Shown here: positions 58,201-64,000 of the stretch, piece after piece
Layout: the number at the start of each line of letters is the position of its first letter
How positions within the stretch are numbered: the first letter of the stretch is position 1
Assembly: GCA_032821775.1 (NCBI GenBank)
Contig: JAVLRN010000003.1
Span: forward strand, 496,001-560,000
Direction: 5' to 3'
DNA: 64,000 bases
Source of the DNA: Sanguinoderma infundibulare
Lineage: Eukaryota > Basidiomycota > Agaricomycetes > Polyporales > Polyporaceae
Notes under the pieces: model-generated
What the model was told of the DNA's origin: nothing
Database searches by the model: none
Seen by the model: only the letters and a program-made list of their open reading frames with translations
Position numbers and translations under genes: made by a program

Positions 58201-59302
58201 TGTAGGTGTCTTAACCCCCGGATGAGACTGAAGCAAAGCAGCTGATCCACCTCCAGCGTCAAGGCCAACGAGAAGTACACGGTGATGACCCCGTTCGGGG
58301 TCATCAACAAGATCCTCGGCCCTGGGATGTTCTTGCCGACGACTCGCGAGACGCTCGGAGACAAGATGGAGATGTACTTCCACGACCCGTCCTTCGTCCC
58401 GCTGTTCATGCAGGAGAACTACCTCAAGACCCAGCCGTCGCGCATCCGGAACACCGACGGCCCCGAGAAGGCGCTGAAGCACCTCGAGCTCATGGACAAA
58501 GCGGCCCGGTCGATATCGGACGGGGATCTGGTCGATAGTTTGATCCACGGGCCGAACCAGTACTGGTCGCTCATGCCGCTCCATGCGGTGTGCTCGACCG
58601 TCCGCCCTGCGTCGTTCCTGTACGGCATGGGCGCTGGGTATGGAGGGCCGAACGCGATGACCTTTCCTCAGTACGTCGCTTCATAAGCACTTACTTGGTG
58701 GGGAAGACTGGGTGACTGACGCCAAATACAGGTGGCTGGGGCAGAACTCGAAGCAGGGGAAGCTCAGTCGGCAGCTGACGGACGTCCAGGCGCGGATGCG
58801 GCTGAAGGTGTCTGGGGACAAGTCGGAGATCCGGCAGTCGTACGTCCCCGCGCTGTTCCCTCATCTCGTGCAGCCGTTGATGGAGATAGGCGCGGTGAGC
58901 ACCTCCGCGGAACGTCGTTTGCGTATGCACGTATTGATGCTGATGATGATGATGATGATCCCACGCAGAGCGCCGCAGACGACACGATCGACTTTCTCGA
59001 CGAGTACTTCCTCACGCGCGAAGATTGGGACACGGTCGTCGAGCTCGGCGTGGGCGACCACCTCGACACGCACGTGCTCAAGAAGATCTCGCCCGCGACC
59101 AAGACGTCGTTCACGAAGAAGTACGTGTTCATATGGGATCTCAACCTCGACCTTGTTTGTTGATGCTGAGGTCCTGTCGACCAGGTACAATTCTCGTGAC
59201 CACCCCGTGGCGTTCCATAAGGCGGAGGCACTCGGGAAGGCGCCAAAGAAGATTGCTGCGGCAGGTCCTGCCCCGGATCTCGAAGAGGCCTTTGACGTGA
59301 GC

Positions 59303-59337
<35 letters not shown>

Positions 59338-59541
59338 AATGCTGGTGATGTGGTGTTGACCCGCGTGTGTGTTTTATAGGTCGACGATGAGGTTCCGGAG
59401 GCTGAAGAGGACGAGAAGCGGGAGAGCGATGACGACGCTGCGCACGACAGGCTCATCAAGGCGCCGAAGAAAGGCAAAGCGGTCGCGGGCAAGGGCAAGG
59501 CTAAGGCTCCTGCTAAGCCAAAGGCGACGAAGAAGAGCTGA
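55206..59541 (+). CDS. RFC1: Replication factor C subunit 1 (clamp-loader large subunit), 1003 aa
   Basis: The large subunit of the ATP-driven complex that loads PCNA on DNA. Fifteen exons: 55206-55334, 55390-55432, 55493-55511, 55566-55589, 55667-55754, 56163-56716, 56768-56932, 56991-57579, 57754-58013, 58064-58201, 58257-58670, 58732-58894, 58969-59120, 59185-59296 and 59380-59541 (3012 nt, all phases agree). Order: PIP-box-like DIRGFFAKG near residue 16; long Lys/Asp/Pro-rich linker; BRCT (GLSFVFTGELSSLARDEAIE...SYVVVGADAG); AAA+ with Walker A GPPGIGKTT, Walker B LIMDEVDG and sensor IANDRG; RFC1 C-terminal helices (DEYFLTREDWDTVVELG); Lys-rich tail, probably nuclear targeting. Intron 5 is 408 nt, far longer than the rest. 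Confidence 0.95.
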
Positions 59542-59949
59542 GCGTTGTGTCGGTGTGTCGTGTTGCTATCGCGCATTTGGTTGTTCGTTTCTCTTGTATA
59601 TGTTACGTGTTAGATCGGCGCTCGACCTCGGTCAGCTAAGTAGCTTGATTGTTTTCCATCTTGATCACTGTACAAAGTTCAAACGCTAATGCACTATACA
59701 TTCACGATACGATCACAATCACAATCCTACTGCCAGTGCGACCGCAAAGACACCCTCACGGCCGCAGTGAAGCTATCGTACAACGTAAGAGACATGCCGT
59801 CCCAGCGCTCGTTCGCGTTGGGCGAACATGAGTGGGAGGCGAAAGGAGGACATAATCGACGAGTCGTTCCAGTCCGTAAGCCACGTTCCGTTTCGTTTTG
59901 TAACACCAATCCTGCGAGTTGTGCCTTCGAGCGTTCAAGACTGCTCCGA

Positions 59950-61130
59950 TTAGACGCGGTGACGAGACCCAGAGCCATGGCGGCGGGCCTCGAGCTGAAT
60001 TTGAAGTTGCGACAGTCAGACCCATGATGATGCCATATGTCAGAAAAGAACGTACCGCGCGGCGGTCGCGACTGTCTCCGCGGCCACGAGAGCCCGAGCC
60101 GTGACGACGGGCCTCGAGCTAAGTCCGACCATGTGTCAGACGGATGATTGATGTGCGATCCCTCCGAAACGCTACTTACAGCACGGCGGTCCCTGCTATC
60201 GCCACGGCCGCGACTGCCGGAGCCGTGACGGCGAGCTTCGAGCTGCAGCAGTCGTTCGTGAATCATCAATACACAACCAGTCGACGATGCAGAAATAGAG
60301 GCCTACCGCACGACGGTCCCTGCTGTCACCCCGGCCTCGGCTTCCGGAGCCGTGACGGCGCGCCTCGAGCTGTCGATGTCGACACTTGTTTTAGCCACCG
60401 CTCTGCGACTACACGTATGAGGGACGGACGTACGGCCCTACGGCCACGACTATCGCCACGCCCGCGGCTTCCGGAATCCCCGTGACGGCGGGCCTCCAGC
60501 TATCGCGTTGGCGTCAGCATACTGAAAGTGATGTTGAGTTTGGTTTGTAGACACCTACAGCCTGAGCACGGCCCCGGTTCCTGCTGTCTCCGCGGCCGCG
60601 AGAGCCGGAGCCATGGCGGCGAGCCTCCAGAGGCTGGGAGCACCGTATGAGAATCCCCTATGTCAATTATTATTCCTGAGAACGAGAGACGTACGGCGCG
60701 GCGGTTCCTGCTGTCACCGCGTCCACGGCTGCCGGAACCATGACGGCGAGCCTCGAGCTGCCAAGTTCACCTCCATTAGCGAGCGACAACCCTCATAATC
60801 ATCACCCGAACATACAGCGCGACGGTCCCGGCTGTCACCGCGATCACGGCTCCCGGAGTCACCGCCGTGGCGGCGCGCCTCGAGCTGTTCAAACGACCTT
60901 GGTCAACGAGTAATCTTATGAGGACGATCAACGTACGCCACGACGATTTCTACTGTCACCACGACCACGGCTTCCGGAATCGCCGTGACGGCGAGCCTCG
61001 AGCTAATGTGATGTAAATGGTTAGTACATGGACTACGCCGTTGTCACGTTGCGATACTTACGGCACGGCGGTTCCTGCTATCGCCTCGGCCACGACTGCC
61101 GCTGTCGCCACCGTGACGGCGAGCCTCGAG
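59950..61130 (-). repeat. Ten tandem exon-intron units
   Basis: Period 116-130 bp: a conserved 45-75 bp exon starting CTCGAGGC (variants CTCGAAGC, CCTCTGGAGGC, CTGGAGGC) alternates with a unique 52-64 bp intron having GTAAGT, GTACGT, GTATGT or GTAGG donors. Only the exon halves are alike. Confidence 0.9.
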
Positions 61131-61473
61131 CTGCGGAGAGAAATCGGGTGAGCATAGTCGTTTGCAAAGCGGGCGTGACCACGTACCCCACGACGGCCAC
61201 GGCTTCCGGAATCGCCGCCGTGGCGGGGGTCGCGTGATTCGACCTTGACGGGGCTCCGGCCTCTGACCGGGAAATCCGCCACGGCCGGCTTGTCGATGAG
61301 AGCATTGGCGGTGGAGGCAACGTCGAGACTGCCAGGGAGCTGGGGATGCACGCGTGATGAGACTAGTGGACCTGAGTATGATGTGCACTTTCAGGAGCAC
61401 TTACGGGGATGGCAGCGACCGACGAAACGACGGCCGCGATCACGAGAAAGACAAAGTTCGCCTTGAACTGCAT
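59950..61473 (-). CDS. Secreted repeat-peptide precursor, Kex2-processed (KEP-like) candidate, 287 aa
   Basis: Twelve exons, each a multiple of three and phase 0: 61473-61405, 61339-61187, 61130-61062, 61002-60937, 60884-60816, 60757-60695, 60633-60559, 60499-60434, 60369-60307, 60242-60180, 60118-60056 and 59994-59950 (864 nt). Exon 1 is exactly the signal peptide (NFVFLVIAAVVSSVAAIP). Exon 2 is a 51-residue leader ending in a half-unit (DPRHGGDSGSRGRRG). Exons 3-12 each encode one unit: LEARRHG, a 0-2 residue Gly/Asp insert, SGSRGRGDSR, then N/D/G-RR-A/G. Two Arg-Arg sites per unit fit Kex2 cleavage, releasing His-Gly...Ser-Arg peptides. The last copy is truncated (SGSRHRV, stop). Introns are 52-65 nt and unrelated. 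No tailoring enzyme (UstYa-like, tyrosinase, methyltransferase) lies in the window. Processing and function are inference; an uncleaved Arg/Gly-rich secreted protein is the alternative. Confidence 0.8.
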
Positions 61474-61565
61474 AGTAGCGATGAGTAAGAGCGAGGATGC
61501 TTGATCGGATGAACTGTGGAGCGGGTAGAACTCGAGGCTGGGGATGGTTGGTCCTCGAGGATTCT

Positions 61566-61575
61566 CTTTTTTATA
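61566..61575 (-). promoter_or_regulatory. TATA box of the repeat-peptide gene
   Basis: TATAAAAAAG on the minus strand, about 93 bp upstream of the ATG at 61473, the same spacing as in the other TATA-bearing secreted-protein genes here. Confidence 0.6.
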
Positions 61576-63594
61576 CCGCGAGGCGTTGCCCAGAAAATTC
61601 CTAGCAAACGCCTGTCTAAATTTTGAACAGGGAGCATGCAGGCTAAAAGTGCTTGGAGATGGTCCAATGCCATCTTGGCACTGAGAACAGGCAGTACGCT
61701 CTGGGGGCGGCGAAGGTGAAAACGCAGCAGGGCCTCGCTGCTTTAAGATAGCGTCTTGGCACTGTTGTGGGAGTATTCGTGGAGGATGCGATTTGGGGTC
61801 TTCCATCTGCTACTTCAGCTGACGTACGTGAAGAACGGAAACGCTGAATTGCCTGAAGGAGGGCCGCAGTGGTGATGTCCGATGAATTTCGAACCGTTCT
61901 GCGTCGACTTGACGAACCACAGGTTCTGCCCGCCGTAATGGGTCGGCCAATACATTGTTGGAGCAGGTGTCCTATTCAGCCAACGCCATGAGAAACGGTC
62001 CTCACGGGTGGCGCTGGGAAGCACTCAGCGTCGGCGTGGCGGAGCGGTTACTTCAGGATCCGTTTTGGCTGCTTTTAGCAATTCCGTTCTTCTCTGCCTC
62101 GGGATCAGTTCGATGCCAGGCCCTCTAGACTGGAGGCCGCATAGTGTGTTCACACCGTTCAAACCTATGGATGCTTGGCCGTTGACTGTCGGCAAATGTT
62201 TCCCGCTGCGCGCGGAGGGTGAGATCCGATGGGGTAGGTACTCCTGGATGGTCGCGTGCGTTCTTAAAGGGAACACAGAGGCCCAGAAGACAAATGTTTC
62301 AAGTCAACATCTATTTCGCCGAGCATAATTAGACAACTTACTTTATGCTTCACCTTGACTTCACTAGCCTAAGCTGTATACCAGGTTGCCAGCCTCTGGC
62401 ACCGTTCTTCGGGGTCCGGACCAGTCGCGAATGCGGAGCCTTTGCAGTAGTCCCACGAATCTATGGAACTGAGAGAAAATTTGCTGCGCATTCTCATGCA
62501 CGTTTTCGGTGAGCATCCGACGCCAAACACGGTAAGATGGACTCGAGAAAGACCACACAACCGCCGTGGGTGCGATCACGAGCTTGGACTCGTGGATAAC
62601 GTTAGACGGACTGCCGCGGCGCTCGTACGACATTCCAAGCGGCTTGGCTGTGCAAACAGGACGAAACCATGCGCCAGTGGGTGCATATGTGTGATGCACG
62701 CAGCGAATCGCTTGGCATGCGACCAACATTCGCACCGGTGATATTGAAACGAGCTCATGAAGTGGCACGCTAGAGTTAAAACTCGCGGCGGGACAGTCAT
62801 CGGGTGCTGCGGATATCCTCGTTAACGTTCAACTTGGTCGTGTGCTTTCGCGTGCTCGCTTGTCCGTGCTGAAAGATGCTGTCGTGTTCGTTGAAGCTGT
62901 AGGATCGTCGCCGCGAAGTGTCAAGAATGGATTCAAGCGTTGCTTAAACACTGCACGCTTTTTCAAGAAAGAAGCAAAAGAGTATTACTTACTTGAGCCG
63001 CATGACCGTCGGATCACAGATCCGGAAACGGAGCCCCGTCTTTTGCCCGTCTGCATTCATAACCGCATTGGAGCCAGACTGGCGCATCGACGTAGTCTGT
63101 CCCCTCGCCAAGCCGCCGACAATTGCGCCGTCGCCATCGTTGGGTACCTCGCAGAGAACCTGTGTCTAAAGTCTGCTGAAATGCGGGGGCAGTCTGCTGC
63201 CACCGGAGATTTTCATGCAGGTATGGCAACGTGCCAAGATATCGATAACATAAGGATAGCGACCTTGAGTGGGTATTGGTGTACACGTGTAGGATGCATT
63301 GTCCAAGAACATCAGGCGTGAGTCGAGCGGAGAATAACGTCGAAAGTCTGCCAATGATGCCACGGTCAGCACCTGCTGGAGCTCTCCTTCCTCGAGTGTC
63401 ACGTTCCCTTCCTCTCCTTTGCCCCTTTCCGCGTGCAGAGACGGCGAAAGGAAAGGGAACTCACCCAAGAAGCCCATATGCAATACAACGACAACCTCTC
63501 AACACAGTTTCGGCGAGGGCCACGAGACGTGCCTGGCCACCCCAGCTCGCCTCTTCTTCGCGTTCTACCCTCGGCAGCAGAGAACCCACCCCAT
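61576..63594. other. Intergenic, no gene supported
   Basis: Short frames on both strands (largest about 160 codons at 62842-63321, plus) lack domains or splice chains. No tailoring-enzyme remnant was recognised. Confidence 0.5.
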
Positions 63595-64000
63595 CTACAG
63601 TTTCGGCGACAGCCTGGGAGACACCCTGCCAAGGACTCCCAGCCGGTCCCCAGCAAGGTACATCCCATCCCCTTTCTCGAGGTCGACGGTCTCGACGATC
63701 GCCCCGGCCGAGCTCGCGTCCTTCTCCACTCCCAACAGCCCAAGGCCGACCATGGAGTCCCGCTTCGCCTTCTCCCTCTCCCTCTCCTTCTCGTCGTCCG
63801 ACTGCTTCTGCCGGTGACGCTGCGCCCGGCCCCGGCCCCGCTCGCGCTCGCGGTCCTCATCACGGTCCGGCCGGAAACGACTGCGCCTATCGCGCCTGAC
63901 CGAAATGCGCGAGTACGACGAGAACGTGCGGATGATCATCGCAAAGTTGAACACCCCGAACCCGAACACGACCGAGATCGCGACCCTCACGGCCAGCGCC
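63595..64000 (-). CDS. C-terminal part of a membrane protein, runs off the window
   Basis: A minus frame enters from the right edge and ends at TAG 63597-63595. It starts with a hydrophobic segment (VAISVVFGFGVFNFAMIIRT), probably the last membrane helix. A strongly basic and acidic low-complexity tail (RRDRRSRFRPDRDEDRERER) follows, then VGLGLLGVEKDASSAGAIVE. The composition is that of a cytosolic tail. The family cannot be told without the rest. Confidence 0.6.
   Translation of the reverse strand, partial: ALAVRVAISVVFGFGVFNFAMIIRTFSSYSRISVRRDRRSRFRPDRDEDRERERGRGRAQRHRQKQSDDEKEREREKAKRDSMVGLGLLGVEKDASSAGAIVETVDLEKGDGMYLAGDRLGVLGRVSPRLSPKL

Noticed and set aside
59950..61130. Regular repeats with unique spacers of about 52-64 bp, resembling a CRISPR array
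   Set aside because: Repeats are 45-75 bp, vary synonymously, are open in one frame and flanked by GT/AG splice sites; the genome is eukaryotic. They are coding exons.
63276..63899. 207-codon plus-strand frame near the right edge
   Set aside because: Overlaps the more coherent minus-strand membrane-protein tail and reads as Arg/Ser/Pro-rich shadow.

Overview
The window reads as nuclear DNA of a filamentous basidiomycete, most likely a wood-decaying Agaricomycete of the polypore type (inference). Genes are cut by many short GT-AG introns, mostly 50-65 nt. The window carries a basidiomycete-type laccase, a DHA1-type MFS transporter, replication factor C subunit 1 and several conserved hypothetical families, plus LTR retrotransposons with fungal features. 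I saw no bacterial operon signals, CRISPR array, rRNA or tRNA gene.

Layout. Bases 1-20100 are transposon-rich. A chromodomain Ty3/gypsy element (1-7110, 5' end outside the window) is ruined by in-frame stops. About 4 kb of repeat-bearing DNA without a firm gene follows (7111-11616). Then comes a complete Ty1/copia element (12020-18574) with 351-bp LTRs, a 5-bp target duplication and a half-tRNA-iMet primer site; it has split an older reading frame (11617-12019 and 18575-19124, with a companion ORF at 19136-20008). A 1.6-kb fold-back element with Tc1/mariner-like ends and TA flanks lies at 20884-22500.

Bases 22774-32390 are mostly genic: a nine-exon membrane protein (-), a wrecked RAX2-like polarity gene with an antisense gene fragment inside it, a seven-exon laccase (-) and a twelve-exon MFS transporter (-). 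Bases 33060-50400 hold three paralogues of a small secreted KRE9/KNH1-like family (one dead, two intact, the intact pair with matching intron positions), disordered hypothetical proteins, a 1026-residue disordered protein and a DUF6697-like protein. Bases 51048-59541 hold a 611-codon hypothetical gene (-), a short conserved hypothetical gene (-) and RFC1 (+, 15 exons, 1003 codons plus stop).

The most interesting locus is 59950-61473 (-). A signal peptide is followed by ten copies of a 14-25-residue Arg/Gly/Ser/Asp-rich unit. Each copy sits on its own phase-0 exon and is bounded by dibasic Arg-Arg sites. Copies encoding the same peptide differ only at synonymous positions. It looks like a Kex2-processed repeat-peptide precursor (KEP type) built by exon duplication. 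A partial membrane-protein gene (-) runs off the right edge.
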